This document shows, piece by piece, positions 21,601 to 32,663 of a stretch of DNA of 64,000 nucleotides (position 1 is its first letter; every line of letters begins with the position of its first letter). The notes under the pieces were generated by a model that worked only from the letters and a program-made list of their open reading frames with translations, was not told the origin of the DNA and made no database searches. Source of the stretch: Apiospora phragmitis (taxonomy: Eukaryota > Ascomycota > Sordariomycetes > Amphisphaeriales > Apiosporaceae); contig JAQQWL010000008.1 in the NCBI GenBank assembly GCA_038363925.1, forward strand, positions 2,534,150-2,598,149. The letters run 5' to 3'. Made by a program: the position numbers and the translations under genes.

Positions 21601-22831
21601 AGAGAAATTGCAACTGGCATTTCCAATACTCGTATCGCGTCACGACTTCAACACATTCGTGATCCTCCGGACACTGTACAAGCTTGTTCGGGTTGGAGAC
21701 TCACCGGGTGAGGTCAGGTTTGACTCCTTTGTCATCCCTATCGACTTCAATGACCAACTGGCATCAAGATGGTCGTCCGAACATTCCGGTCCAAGGCATA
21801 TAATGCCATCTAACGTCGGTTACAAGTATGGATTCGAGTTTGGATACTAGGACCAGTACCTGCTTTACTGGGACACCACCTCACTGGATGTGACGCCAAA
21901 AGGCGGGAAGGTGGCCAAATCTCTCGCGGTATTTGAACTATCGTTTTTCGAGAGCAAGCCGCTTGTCTGTTTCATAAACAGTCTGCTATGCAATGCTGGC
22001 TCGGCCTACTTCGCAGCCTGGAGTTCACATCCGACGCTTCCCATATTGGCTATACACGGGGCTAGTAGCTGCAGGACATCTCTATGGAGCTTTCCCGGCG
22101 GTAATAAATATCCTGCCTCTCCGTTCCAATCTTCCGCATGGTAATAAAAGTTCTAACAAAGAACAGATGACTCCGAGTCGACCAAATTGCCAGGTCGGAG
22201 AAAGCTTCGAGGACTCAGCTTTTCGAGCTGTGGGAAAAACCTCATTCTGGACAATGTCGACGATGAATATCCGTATGTCCATTCGATTGCCGACTTTCAA
22301 ATATACAAAAATTTGGGACAGACTCTCCAAAAGGGGAAGGCTCGAGATCCGCAACTCGCAACAGCAGTGACGGAGCAAGATTTACGCCATGGCACATCAA
22401 TCTGCTTGGGCAGCGGTACTCTGCATTCGCAGCAGATGCAGCAGTACACCGACAACGAGGGGAAGGCGATCGTCCAAGGCCTCCAAATTAACCAAAGCAC
22501 TGTCACTACCCTGGAGGTCACACAGTGGAGTGGCGATGGGGAGGCGACCACGCAATCACTCGTATCTCTACCAGCCGTGGAAAGCGCGAAATATCTGGGA
22601 GCCAGCATCAAAATCCCAGAGACGAGCACGGAACGTTTGCAAGTCGTCCTGAATAAGAACCCGAGGCCTCTCTACAATATGCGGGACGAGCCGGACAGAC
22701 ACTTTCCAGCACTGATTGTCAAAGACCAAAGAGCTATTCCTAAGGGGAAAAAGCGTCAGATCGAAGGGAAGGATGACCAAGTTGACGAGGCCGAAGTGAC
22801 GAAATATCGGAGGTTTGATGAGATGGAGTGA
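18601..22831 (+). pseudogene. NACHT-domain STAND (NLR-like) protein, inactivated
   Basis: A large fungal signal-transducing NTPase gene. The start (MAQPPDQPSAEFQAAKKGF) is followed by an alpha-helical N-terminal domain (FEKKRWAQLISKIQIF, then VWGAFRLVLQIAGNFTSFFE). The NACHT domain has Walker A GKPGCGKS at 19601-19623, a Walker B-like FYVVVDAIDECE, a sensor-like VKLVVLSRP and the GADGMFLWVRLMFSYLR segment. A long C-terminal region follows (TTATTVRHIGLDDPLDSS, WGVALRKEPHQIWNDV, DNVDDEYPYVHSI). In-frame stops occur at 18864-18866, 19738-19740, 20931-20933, 21186-21188 and 21848-21850. The joint at about 20440-20450 lacks the expected winged-helix-like segment and changes frame, and there is another frame change near 21400. 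Each stop is one C-to-T change from CAA, CAG or CGA. No ankyrin or WD repeat array is seen. Confidence 0.85.
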
Positions 22832-23921
22832 GTATCAAGATAGTACCCAAATGGCTGACTATCACAAACGTCTTGGGTCCGGGTTGTGAAATATAACGGT
22901 ACATGGATATTCCAAAGAACTAGCAGGTTATCTCCTCCATTACTTGGGAGACACTACAGGAGCCTATAAAGCGGCGGAATCAACGCGATGCTTTCCCATC
23001 TGACATCTATTATGAAGCCCGAAAAACGTCAGACATAGAGCTGAATATGCATCACTATATCAGGCACGGAGCTTGCAATACGAGGCGCTGCTTGGCACTC
23101 GGTTGATTCGCAGATGTCAGTAGCTTATATACTGGTTATTTTTCGCGTGGTCCAGAGTGCAAGTCAGCAGCAGTAAGCATTCAAAGGACGATGTCCAAGC
23201 AGGACCCACGGGACAGTGGTGGGCGGTGCCAGGACTTGACTGAGACGTGTAAGATGGTTACACGATGTACTTAAGATCTCGTGTGCACTATCGCCGAAGA
23301 TGCTGTTACACGTAATGCTGCGTTACATCAAAGATCGCCCCTTAAACTAGCAGCAGCAGATCGTGCCAATGGGAGCCTGATGATGGGCTCTTATTATTTT
23401 TAGCTGAGCCATCCGTAATGAAGCTGATCCTGACAAATACAGGCATTCGTATTGCACGACTGCAGCCCCGCTAGTGCGGCTGGCCGCCTCCAGTATACCT
23501 GTATGGCCATGAGTAATCGCCAGGTCAGATTCGACAAAGAGCCCTCTCTTCAGCTTGCGTGTCAGCTGTGCACATATTACAAGATTTTGATCAAGATTCC
23601 GGGAAGTCGTACGTCGAAGAACGAATACGAGATGTAACCTGCCAATCCACGATGTTTGTCCATGCCGACATGGTGGCAATGGCCTTACCACATAGGGGGG
23701 TCATGGAACGAGTGGCGCGACGGAACGGGGGATGACTAAGACCGATGGAGATAGAAACAGCTGCTAAGAACCGAAAGGGCGTGATATAAAAGGACCTGGC
23801 ATCTCGGTGGTTTGATAGGAACCTTTGATGGACAGCACCACATCATCTCCAGCGAAACAACCTACTACTCCGCAACAGCAAGACCGCAACAGCCCAACAG
23901 CTATAGCATCAAGCCAGCACC
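22832..23921. promoter_or_regulatory. Spacer and promoter of the small secreted protein gene
   Basis: A TATAAAA box at 23785-23791 lies about 131 bp upstream of the ATG at 23922. No coding signal is convincing in the rest; a minus-strand open frame at 23691-23347 has no recognisable motif. Confidence 0.5.
23785..23791 (+). promoter_or_regulatory. TATA box of the small secreted protein gene
   Basis: The sequence is a perfect TATAAAA in the context gtgaTATAAAAggac, on the coding strand and 131 bp from the start codon. Clear TATA boxes are uncommon among the other genes here and suit an inducible, strongly expressed gene. Confidence 0.5.
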
Positions 23922-24483
23922 ATGAAGACTACCACTGCGCTCGCACTCGTCTCCGCCGTTTCCGGCGCGGTCATCGAACAACGTCAGACTCCGACCCCCG
24001 AGTTCGATGTCACCAACTTTTCGGCCAACTGCCAGCCGCACAGCGTGCTCTGTTTGTAAGCGAGTCCATGTTTCCGCATCAACCTCTCTGTTTTACCTTC
24101 TTGCCCATCCAGAAGACGTGCCGTGTTCAGCTTCTATACTAACACCCTTTCTCTCGATCGCCAGCTTCAGCTTTAACGTAGCCACGACGACGACGCCGGC
24201 GTCCGCGACGAGCTGCAGCATCACGGTGCAGGGGCCGGACTTTCTGCCCGCGGTGGGGCTGACGGGATGCGAGGACTCGCGGTTCAGCTGGTCATTTGAG
24301 CCCCGCGACGGCGGCGCGCACGCCGTCACCGTCAACTGGGAGTCGGCGCCGAGCTTCAACCAGACCGGGTCCCACCTCGTCCAGCCGGCGGACGTCGTGC
24401 GCGAGGACCACGGCAGCGTCGTCACCGAGCGCTACGTCGGCCCGGCGTCGTTTGTCATCAGCCCCCTGCAGTCGATTCCCTAA
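23922..24483 (+). CDS. Small secreted cysteine-containing protein
   Basis: Two exons (23922-24055 and 24165-24483; intron with CTAAC branch site and GCCAG acceptor) encode 150 residues. A signal peptide spans about residues 1-16 (MKTTTALALVSAVSGA). The mature part has four cysteines (37, 44, 62, 80), spaced as two disulfides would need, in FSANCQPHSVLCFF, TSCSITVQGPDFLPAV and LTGCEDSRF. It is rich in predicted beta strands and ends with YVGPASFVISPLQSIP. This resembles secreted beta-sandwich proteins of plant-associated ascomycetes, including those with AA1-like folds; that link is a guess from layout. An extracellular role, possibly effector-like, is inference. Confidence 0.72.
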
Positions 24484-27128
24484 TTTCTTCAATGAAGGGC
24501 CGGACTTACTGGGACAGCACTTGGGACACGATTTCCTAGAACATCGGAGAGCGAGGAAGAAAGGGAAAAAGTATGGGACTTGGGATTAAAGAGGAGAACA
24601 GGGATCAGGAGCCGAAGGATAGGAGCCCATGTTCTTCGACGTTCTTGACAGATCATGCCAATTGATTTCCGGTTACCCCAACGCTACATAACCCCCCGAA
24701 AGAATCTCGTCGCATTGGTGACAACATATGTGGCTTTTGACTAAAAACAGCCTTACATGGCCCTTTACCGTCTCACCGCCATTGTCCATGTGTACTTGGG
24801 AAATGGATGCGATTTGCATACCGAACAGCATCATATTCGGTTCCGTAGCCTCCAAGAGGAAAGAACGCCAATACGACAAGCTGGTCTCGGAGCCGATTCC
24901 AAGATCCGGCTCGTAGATATGGAACGTGCAGACTGCCGGTTGCGAACCTGTCTACCTACTCTATGGGTGTAGCGTGTAGTGTGTAAATGGATAATATCCG
25001 ACGGAGCTCTTGCACCGGAAGTTGATGGACGTCGAGGTAAGATCAGGAAGAGCACGTGCGGCTGAAACAGACGGTTCCTTGGGTAGTCACCCTGGGGAAA
25101 CCTTATCCAGGGTTGAAACCTTCGAATCCGATGTTTGCCCGTCACGTGTAGTCCCAGAGAAGCACATTCTCGAAGTTGATTGATGGATCTGGCAGTTAGC
25201 CCAAACCTTCTTACGTCTTCGTCCAAATGGAATTGCATGGGACGGAAGCCTTGCACCTTATGACTTGTTTCTCATTTCTAGAACTCTTGACAATGTAACA
25301 TGATAGTTGTGCTATGCCCCCATCTTTATCTCATCTCCAACCGGGCCTGAGTATCAGTATGTACCATCAACGAACGGGCAACTTGCTTTGGAGAAACCGA
25401 GGCCCCGCTCACACAAGAGCCGACCTTCTGCCTCCTTTGCTTGTGATCAATGATCACCACTATGAGACCCTCCGTGTTGACGGGAGTCATGGCTGCATGT
25501 ACGCTGCATGGAAAGGCCAAAGGTGTACGGGCAGACAGGCAGAAGTCAACGGCCTGTCGGGTACCCCAAGCTGCTAACCTTAGCTTAGCCTTCTCGCTAG
25601 CTCTATCAGTTTTTAGGGAAAGGGGAAAGGAGAGGACCCCTGTCGGCAGTACATTTAGCTAGCATCAAGCGCCGAGCATTGATGTCGATTCCCCTCCTTT
25701 TCCCTCTCGCTGCTTGCCCAGGGCGGAAATTGCGCGATGACCCAGCAATAGCTCGTCCATGGGACATGGGTCAGATATGGCTATTGGGTGGTTGTTATGA
25801 GGTAGTTTGATTGGGCATCTAATGGATCATCGGATTTTTGAGCATTGGGTTCAACAAGACATTTTGACGTACGTGTGTGCTATGGACACTGGACAGGTAT
25901 CAATCAGCCACTCTGTTGAAGTCAATTGAATTGATCAGCCCTCCCGTTCACCGCCTTCGAACGTCTGCCCATGTGTGAGCATGTATGTAACAGTACTTCT
26001 ACTACAGCTGCTGGCTTGGCATCTCTGCAGCGAATCAGGGAGCCGGGAAAGGGTGGTTTTGTGCATGCGAGTTGCCGCTTCCAGCCTCTTGTCTCGTGCA
26101 ATGAGTGCTCATGGCCTGTGTCCAGCCCTCTTCCCCCCTGGCCCGCAGTGATTTTTGAATTGTCGCACTCGCACTGCTGGCGGCCACTGTTACTCTACCC
26201 TCGAGCCTGTGGGGTGGTCTGGGCTTGGCGCCTGGATTCCCATGTTCGTTCCCCACTTTGGCGATTCAACGATTTGCATTCGCAATGGGCTGCTGCAGAA
26301 GGCCACAAGAAGAAGAGAGGACGAGACCAAGACGGCGCTGGCAGACTGCAGACTGGATAGACCGGATTGACGACTTGATTGATTGATAGCCAAGTTCGCA
26401 AGTGGCCCCCTCTCTCTCGTTCGTTCCCCTCAAATTGGCAACAATGAATTGGACATGGGCATTGGCATTGGCATTAGCATTGGCATTCTGGTTGATTTGC
26501 TTTGCTTGCTTGGCTTCGCTTCGGGTAGGCCTCGAATTGAATAACAACAACATCCCACACTTTACACACAACCAGGCATTACATTACATACATCTTCTTA
26601 CCGCCCGACTTTCTCGGACTTGGTCGTGTACAAGCACACTCGAATTCGGCTAAATCTCCCTTCCCCCCTCCGCCCTCGAGATTCTGCCCAGCAAACAAAA
26701 AACACAGCATCCATCGGCCGGCAGCTGCGACAAATCCCCTACAACAACCCTGTCCACCACTCGACCACGAGTGGCCTCCACTACTCCCCTGCCCTGTGAA
26801 CCTGTACTTTAATTGACCTACCCTGGCCCCGGAAGAGCCCTCGTTTTTCTCGGGCTTGCCTTTGCGACATCGCCAACCACCACACCACCACCACCCATCC
26901 TGCTGGCCGGCGCTGTCTGCAGATGATATGATCTCGCCCACTCTCAATTAGTCAATCGCTATTCCCTTACGACTAGCAGACACGACCGAACATTCGTTAC
27001 TGAGTATTTCTCCGCCGCCGCACGCACACCCACCCATCCGCCCATCAGTACTCGATCCGATCCCGCCCGACCTGCCGACCGCCCATTCGGCCGCCAGTCC
27101 ACCACTCCTCGAGCTTGACAGAAACACC
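24484..27128. other. Long spacer (2.6 kb) before the ceramide synthase gene
   Basis: No gene is recognised. The last 500 bp (about 26640-27128) are C-rich and pyrimidine-rich, as expected for the ceramide synthase 5' leader. A short hexanucleotide repeat lies at 26458-26487. Confidence 0.45.
26458..26487 (+). repeat. GGCATT hexanucleotide repeat
   Basis: Five near-perfect GGCATT units (one reads AGCATT) lie in the spacer upstream of the ceramide synthase gene. No function is apparent. Confidence 0.8.
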
Positions 27129-28971
27129 ATGACCGACCCAACGGAGCCTGTCGCTGCCCAAGATGCACCCTCCCGGCCCCCGAAGATCGAGGTGCCTTCC
27201 CTGGCTGCCGCACAGTACATAGAGAAGCCCAAGCCCTCTCCGGCCCTGGCCTCGCCCGCGCTGGGGTCGGCCAGGCCACATGTGCAGTCGCGAAAATCCG
27301 GCATGAACGGCCCGCTCTACATGCAGACCGCCAACAACAAAGTCATTATCCGGAGAATCAAGAGGAAAGGCGATGGCCCCATGAAGAATCTTGCCCGTTG
27401 GCTGCTGGATAACCAGACAGGTACGTTCTTTATTTTTATTTTTTTTCTGGCAGAGGGAGGGACGGAAACCAGAGCTACCCCACCCCTCCGCCCATTTGAT
27501 AGCTATCCAGCCCCTGCGACTCAGCTTCGAGCCTCATCGAGAGGCTTGGTGTCGTGTGGCACTGCAGTAGCTCGTCCCTCCGATCTCACCTCAGACTCGT
27601 CGCAAACGAGACATTGGGCTAACTGAAACTGTCCCACACAGGCTTCTCCTTCAACCTCATCGCCCTTCTCTTCCTCACCCACTTCTGCATGCCCAAGGCC
27701 CGCGCTTTCACGACCAAGTTCTTCACCATATCCCACTACAACGAGGCGACGGGCAGATACGCAGTCGGCGAAAATGACTACTACTTCATCGTCTTCTGCA
27801 TGGTTTTGTTCACAGGCCTCCGCGCCGGCGTCATGGAGCACGTCCTGGCACCCTTGGCCAAGCTGTGGGGGATATCCAAGAAGAAGGAAATCACCAGATT
27901 CTCCGAACAGGCTTGGCTGCTAGTCTACTACTTCGTCTTCTGGCCCCTGGGCTGGGTGAGTCCAAAATTTTGTTCCCCGGGTCTCCTGTCGGGGCACTTG
28001 CTAATGCGACAACCAGTACATCTACTCCACCTCCCCCTACTACCTCAACATGCAGGAGCTGTTCGCCAACTGGCCCATCCGGGAGCTGAGCGGCGTGTCC
28101 AAGGCCTACTTCCTGGCTCAGTGGGCGTTCTGGCTGCAGCAAGTCTTGGTCATCAACATTGAAGAGCGCCGAAAGGACCACTGGCAGATGCTGACACACC
28201 ACTTTGTCACCATCGCCCTAATCTCATGCGCCTACTACTACCACCAAACCCGAGTCGGCAATCTGATCCTCGTCCTAATGGACTTGGTCGACATTTTCCT
28301 GCCGGTGAGCTGCATTGCCCTACGCTGTTTGTTTTGCTTTAAAAAGTACTTGCTGACGACATGGACAAAAGCTCGCCAAGTGCTTCAAGTATCTGGGATT
28401 CACTACGACACCGGATGTCTTATTCGGCGTCTTCATGGTAACATGGTTCTTCACGCGCCACGTCTTCTATGGCATGGCCTGCTGGAGTGTCTACAGCGAC
28501 ATCCCCAAGCAAATCCCCATCCCCTGTTTCAAGGGCACCGACGACAACCTCATTGGGCCGTTCCAGGCACCGGAAGGATGGTCGCATCTGCTGGAACCCT
28601 TCCGCAACCCCTCCGGCACTGTCTGCTTTACTGACAACATCCGGTGGGGTTTCCTGGGGTGCCTCCTGTTCCTCCAGGTCATCACCATCGCCTGGTTCAT
28701 CACCATTATCCAGGTCGCGATTCGCGTGCTCAAGGGCGGTGCTGCGGATGATGTCCGAAGCGATGACGAAGCGGAGGAGGAAGAGGAGTATGAGTACGAG
28801 GAGGCCCAGCCCCTCGAAGAAGAAGTGGGTGTCGAGGCTATCGACCTCAAGAACTGGGAGCGCAGGACCGGCGTCAAGCGGGCCTCGTCGTCTTCTGGCG
28901 TCAGCCTACCCGGGCACAGCGACCGGAAAGAGCTGCTCGGCCGCATTGGATGCGAGAAGCAAGTGGAATAA
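27129..28971 (+). CDS. LAG1: Ceramide synthase (LAG1/LAC1 family)
   Basis: ER enzyme that N-acylates sphingoid bases with fatty acyl-CoA. Four exons (27129-27420, 27642-27955, 28017-28304, 28372-28971) give 497 residues. A cytosolic N-terminus of about 95 residues (TANNKVIIRRIKRKGDGP just before the first helix) precedes a multi-helix TLC domain. The Lag1p motif holds the catalytic pair His263-His264 in WQMLTHHFVT, followed by RVGNLILVLMDLVDIFLP and AKCFKYLGF. Further helices include VFMVTWFFTRHVFYGMACW and LLFLQVITIAWFITIIQVAI. The tail has a very acidic stretch (EAEEEEEYEYEEAQPLEEE). Filamentous fungi usually have two or three paralogues; which one this is cannot be told by eye. The gene is intact. 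Confidence 0.95.
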
Positions 28972-30032
28972 GGCTTATCTTCGTTCTTAGGCTATCGAAA
29001 GCCACCAACCCACTTTTGATGGGACAGATTCAGCAGCTCGATGTGCCTCGTCACATCGGTTGGGAGAGAGTTCTCTGTCCCTCGGCGACTCTTTCCGTCA
29101 TAGTTCATGGCTGCCCAGGCAGGGGACCCTCGAGGCTTCGAGTATTCAGCTTCTCAAGCAGTAGGGGGAAAAAAAATTTGTGCGGCAATATCAAAGTCAG
29201 TCTAGCAGGTGACTGGGTACAACTGGGCATTAGCACCTGGTGTGCGTGCGACGGCAGCAAAAAAAGAAAAGCACTGTTGGGCCATCCATCAATCTGCGGT
29301 ATATAGATTTTCGGAATTCAGTATCATACCCCCTTTTTTGAGTTAACCTCGTCCCAAGCTGGGTCCCGTCCCTGGCTTACCTGGTTGGTGATGTCTCGGT
29401 CTGCAAATAGCCCACTTCGGCGTGAACCCTTTTCCCATCAGCAGGACCTTCAAACCACGTCTTCGGAAAGCATCTGGGGCTCCTCGAAATAGAATGCATA
29501 CATGTATGTACACTCACTTACTCTGCTTACATATACTAACTACTCTCCAGTATTCGGATTTATGTTCGAAAGCTGAAATGTGTTCTATATGTATTCCTAC
29601 GAGCCTGAAATCGTTCCCTGCAGAACGACTGAGGCACGAAGAAGGGTTCAGAGTGTACAATTCTGTTTTGAGGACCTCGACGGCCGATTTAGTCCTTTGA
29701 GATAATTCTTTCAGTCCTGGATTTGCGCAAACTCTCTCCATGCACGCCCTTAGCATTACCAGCTCACAGGAGAGCCAAAAAAATGGCGCCTTTCTCCGTT
29801 GCCAGTCTAAACGCTTTAAGACCAGCTCAAACCCACGCATTTTTCGTATTTGTTTCTCTCTGAATAAATACCTGTTTGCCCTACCTCGACAGATCCTTTT
29901 CTCTTTCCTATTTTTCACATTGTAGGACTGGCCAGTCCTCTGTGGATCGGACTACACCTTCCTTCCTGCAATCGACTCTACTCCTGCGACTCTTCCAACC
30001 GCAGGTGTAATCGTTTCAACCAACACGACAAC
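28972..30032. other. Spacer before the acidic coiled-coil gene
   Basis: 1.06 kb with pyrimidine-rich sequence near the right end, probably 5' UTR. No gene is recognised. Confidence 0.4.
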
Positions 30033-32663
30033 ATGGACGAAACATCTTCTCAGACGCCTTCGTCGTCACGACTGGGGTGGCTCCTGGGCCAGTCCAGTCG
30101 CGAAGCCGAGAACGCGGCCGCTGCCGCCGCTGCTGCTGCCAAAGACGCCCAGCTGGTGTGCGCCGCCCAGGAGAAGCTGGACAAAACCCACCAGCAGCTC
30201 GCGGAGGCCAAGCGCCAGCTCGCTGATACCAAGCGCGAGCTCACACTCACCCAGCGCGAGTACGCCGACCAGCACCGCGTCATCGGCGACCTGCTCCTGC
30301 ACCTGTCCCAGCACGACATCCACGTCGGCACGGGGCCCCTGCTCGAGCCACGGGTCGAGGTCGAGGGGGTGCCGTACAAGTACGGCATCATGGGGCTCGT
30401 CTGCAATGCGGCGGCCGAGCGGAGCCGGCAGAAGCACGACGCGCTCCGGGAGGCTTGCGCCAAGGAGGGAGTCGTGGTGCAGGAGCGGCGCGAGATCGAC
30501 TTTTCGCGGCCTAAGTTTGATGCTGACGATGAGGATGAGGATGACGACGATAACAGCGATGATGAGGATGAGGATAGCGAAGACGGTGAGAGTGACGAGG
30601 ACGAGGACAATGAAGATGCCGAGGACGAGGATGAGGATGAGGACAGTGATGAAGACGAAGATGAAGACGAGGTCGACGACGAGGATGTCGGCGACTTCGA
30701 ATACAAGACCGTCTTCGAGCTGTGCTTGCCCGGCCACGAGGAGCGCATCGAGTCCCTGGAGCTCGAGAACTCTGCCCTCGCCGACGAGCTCGCCAACTGG
30801 CAGAGCCTGTACTCCGAGATGAGCGACAAGCAGGACACGCTCATGGAGGACTTCGGGCAGCTGCGCGAGGACAAGGGCCGCCTCGAGGAGGAGCACGACA
30901 ACGTCCTCGCGATGAACGAGAACTTCGTCGAGGCGCAGGACGACTGGGCCGCGCTCAAGGGCCGCCTCGAGCAGGCCGTCGACGACCTTCGCCAGGAGAA
31001 CGCCACGCTCGCCGCGTTCCGCGACGACGCCGACCGCGAGCGCGCCCACGAGCAGGAGTGGTGGTGCGGCACTCAGGCTTCGTACGCGCAGATGCTGCAG
31101 CAGGCCAACCTGGCCGCGGCGCAGAACCGGGCCTTCCTGGAGCACGTGCACCGCCAGGCCGCCGAGGCCGCCCAGCAGGAGCGGCAGCGCCTCGAGTCCG
31201 CGCTCGCGACGGCGCACAGGCGCCTCGAGGACGTCTCGGCCCAGCTCGACGTTGCCAACCAGCACGTCAAGGCCGTCGAGGCCGGGGAGCAGCGCCTTCA
31301 GTCGGAGCTCGCCATGACGAACGAGCAGCGTCTGCTGCAGGGAGTCGACCACCGGCAGGTGGTGCATCGGCTGGATGCCGAGCTCCAGCGGTGCACGGGC
31401 CAGCTGGAGCAGTCGAAGAGCCGGCAGTCGGAGCAGTCGGCGCAGATCCTCGAGACGGCCAAGCAGATGGTCGAGACCGTGGCGGCGCTGCATGACTGCC
31501 GCGCCCAGCTGGCGGCGAGCGAGGCCCGGGTCGCGAAGCAGGAGACTGAGCTCGAGAACGACGACGACCTGCTGGAGGCGCAGGCGGCCCTGCTCGAGGA
31601 GCACAAGAAGCGGTTGGCGAAGCAGTCGGAGGCACTGGCGCAGCTCCGGGACGTCGAGCTCGTCCAGGAGCGCGGCATCGTCGCCACGCTGAAGCAGCAG
31701 CTCGCCCAGACGCGGTTCCAGGCCGAGGGCGCGGCCGAGCAGCACCGCCGGCGGCTCGCAGCGCTCGAGCGCGAGTGCGACGACGCGCATGCGCTCTTCT
31801 GGGACGAGTTCGACCGCGGCCAGCAGGCGCGTCGCCGCGCCGAGTTCGACACGGCGCTGTGGGCGTGGGCCGTCGAGGAGCTGCGGGACGACAAGGCGTT
31901 CGAGGTCAAGGTGCTCGAGGGGCACGTCGAGTACCTGCAGTGGCAGCTCGGGCGCACGCCTTATGGCAAGCAGGAGCAGGCGGAGTTCGACGCCGTTGCT
32001 GCCCGCGGGTGGGAGGATGATTTTGAGTATCTTGTCGCCTGTGCCGAGAAGGAGAATAATCCTTTTGCCGACGTCCATGAGGATGCCGAGTTGGTGGAGG
32101 AAGAGGACGAGGACGAGGACGGCGAGAGCGACGACGAGAGCTTGCCCCCGCTGGAGGGGGAGTGGTCTTGCACTTATTTCCCCCGCGGTTCAGGTGCGCA
32201 GGACGACGACAACGAGAGCATGCCCCCGCTGGAGGGGGAGATGTATCCCATGCCTTACACCGGCCCTTTAGGTGCGCCCGAAGACTACGACAACGGCGCG
32301 AGCATGCCGCCGCTGGGGCGGGTCGACAATAGCATGCCCTCGCTGGTGCGGCCCTACTCCTTCGATCATCCTTATATGAGTAGCCGGCGGACGATAGGAT
32401 ATGCTGATTATGTTGGTGCCTCCTATGATGATGCTATGGCCCAGCTCCGGAATGATATACTCCGGGATGACATAATGGCCATGGTCGCGATGTCGCGTGC
32501 AGCTCAGCAGGCGGAGGACGATGCCAAAGCCGCAGCGGACCTGGATGAGGATGATAACAACGATAGCGACGACAACGAAGACAACGACGACGAGGTCGAC
32601 GTTGTCAGCAACCCGGAGGATGATGTCTGCTCCATCCCTTCCGATGAGGAGTGGGAGGAGTAG
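30033..32663 (+). CDS. Intronless acidic coiled-coil protein of unknown function (876 residues)
   Basis: One uninterrupted open frame, unusual in this intron-rich window. The N-terminus (MDETSSQTPSSSRLGWLLGQ) leads into a poly-Ala stretch and a heptad coiled coil (about residues 45-95, KRQLADTKRELTLTQREYAD). A small ordered segment (EGVPYKYGIMGLVCNAAAER) is followed by a long Asp/Glu tract at about residues 160-225. A central region of about 450 residues is Gln/Glu/Arg/Ala-rich coiled coil (about residues 235-650). The C-terminus alternates acidic runs with a repeated motif ending in PPLEGE (ESLPPLEGEW, ESMPPLEGEM, ASMPPLGR) and ends in another acid run (DNEDNDDEVDVVSNPEDD). There is no signal peptide, membrane helix or catalytic motif. 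I do not recognise the family. A scaffold or nuclear acidic protein is possible, but this is inference. The start has good context (acaacATG). Confidence 0.8.
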   Translation: MDETSSQTPSSSRLGWLLGQSSREAENAAAAAAAAAKDAQLVCAAQEKLDKTHQQLAEAKRQLADTKRELTLTQREYADQHRVIGDLLLHLSQHDIHVGTGPLLEPRVEVEGVPYKYGIMGLVCNAAAERSRQKHDALREACAKEGVVVQERREIDFSRPKFDADDEDEDDDDNSDDEDEDSEDGESDEDEDNEDAEDEDEDEDSDEDEDEDEVDDEDVGDFEYKTVFELCLPGHEERIESLELENSALADELANWQSLYSEMSDKQDTLMEDFGQLREDKGRLEEEHDNVLAMNENFVEAQDDWAALKGRLEQAVDDLRQENATLAAFRDDADRERAHEQEWWCGTQASYAQMLQQANLAAAQNRAFLEHVHRQAAEAAQQERQRLESALATAHRRLEDVSAQLDVANQHVKAVEAGEQRLQSELAMTNEQRLLQGVDHRQVVHRLDAELQRCTGQLEQSKSRQSEQSAQILETAKQMVETVAALHDCRAQLAASEARVAKQETELENDDDLLEAQAALLEEHKKRLAKQSEALAQLRDVELVQERGIVATLKQQLAQTRFQAEGAAEQHRRRLAALERECDDAHALFWDEFDRGQQARRRAEFDTALWAWAVEELRDDKAFEVKVLEGHVEYLQWQLGRTPYGKQEQAEFDAVAARGWEDDFEYLVACAEKENNPFADVHEDAELVEEEDEDEDGESDDESLPPLEGEWSCTYFPRGSGAQDDDNESMPPLEGEMYPMPYTGPLGAPEDYDNGASMPPLGRVDNSMPSLVRPYSFDHPYMSSRRTIGYADYVGASYDDAMAQLRNDILRDDIMAMVAMSRAAQQAEDDAKAAADLDEDDNNDSDDNEDNDDEVDVVSNPEDDVCSIPSDEEWEE

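Noticed and set aside
28972..30032. Small genes in the spacer after ceramide synthase
   Set aside because: Open frames at 29422-29700 and 29514-29918 overlap on opposite strands, with no motif or splice logic.
30066..32078. 670-codon minus-strand open frame opposite the coiled-coil gene
   Set aside because: It mirrors the GC-rich, Glu/Gln/Leu-rich codons of the plus-strand gene; its Leu/Val/Arg-rich translation has no family motif, and the plus strand has the better coding sense and start context.
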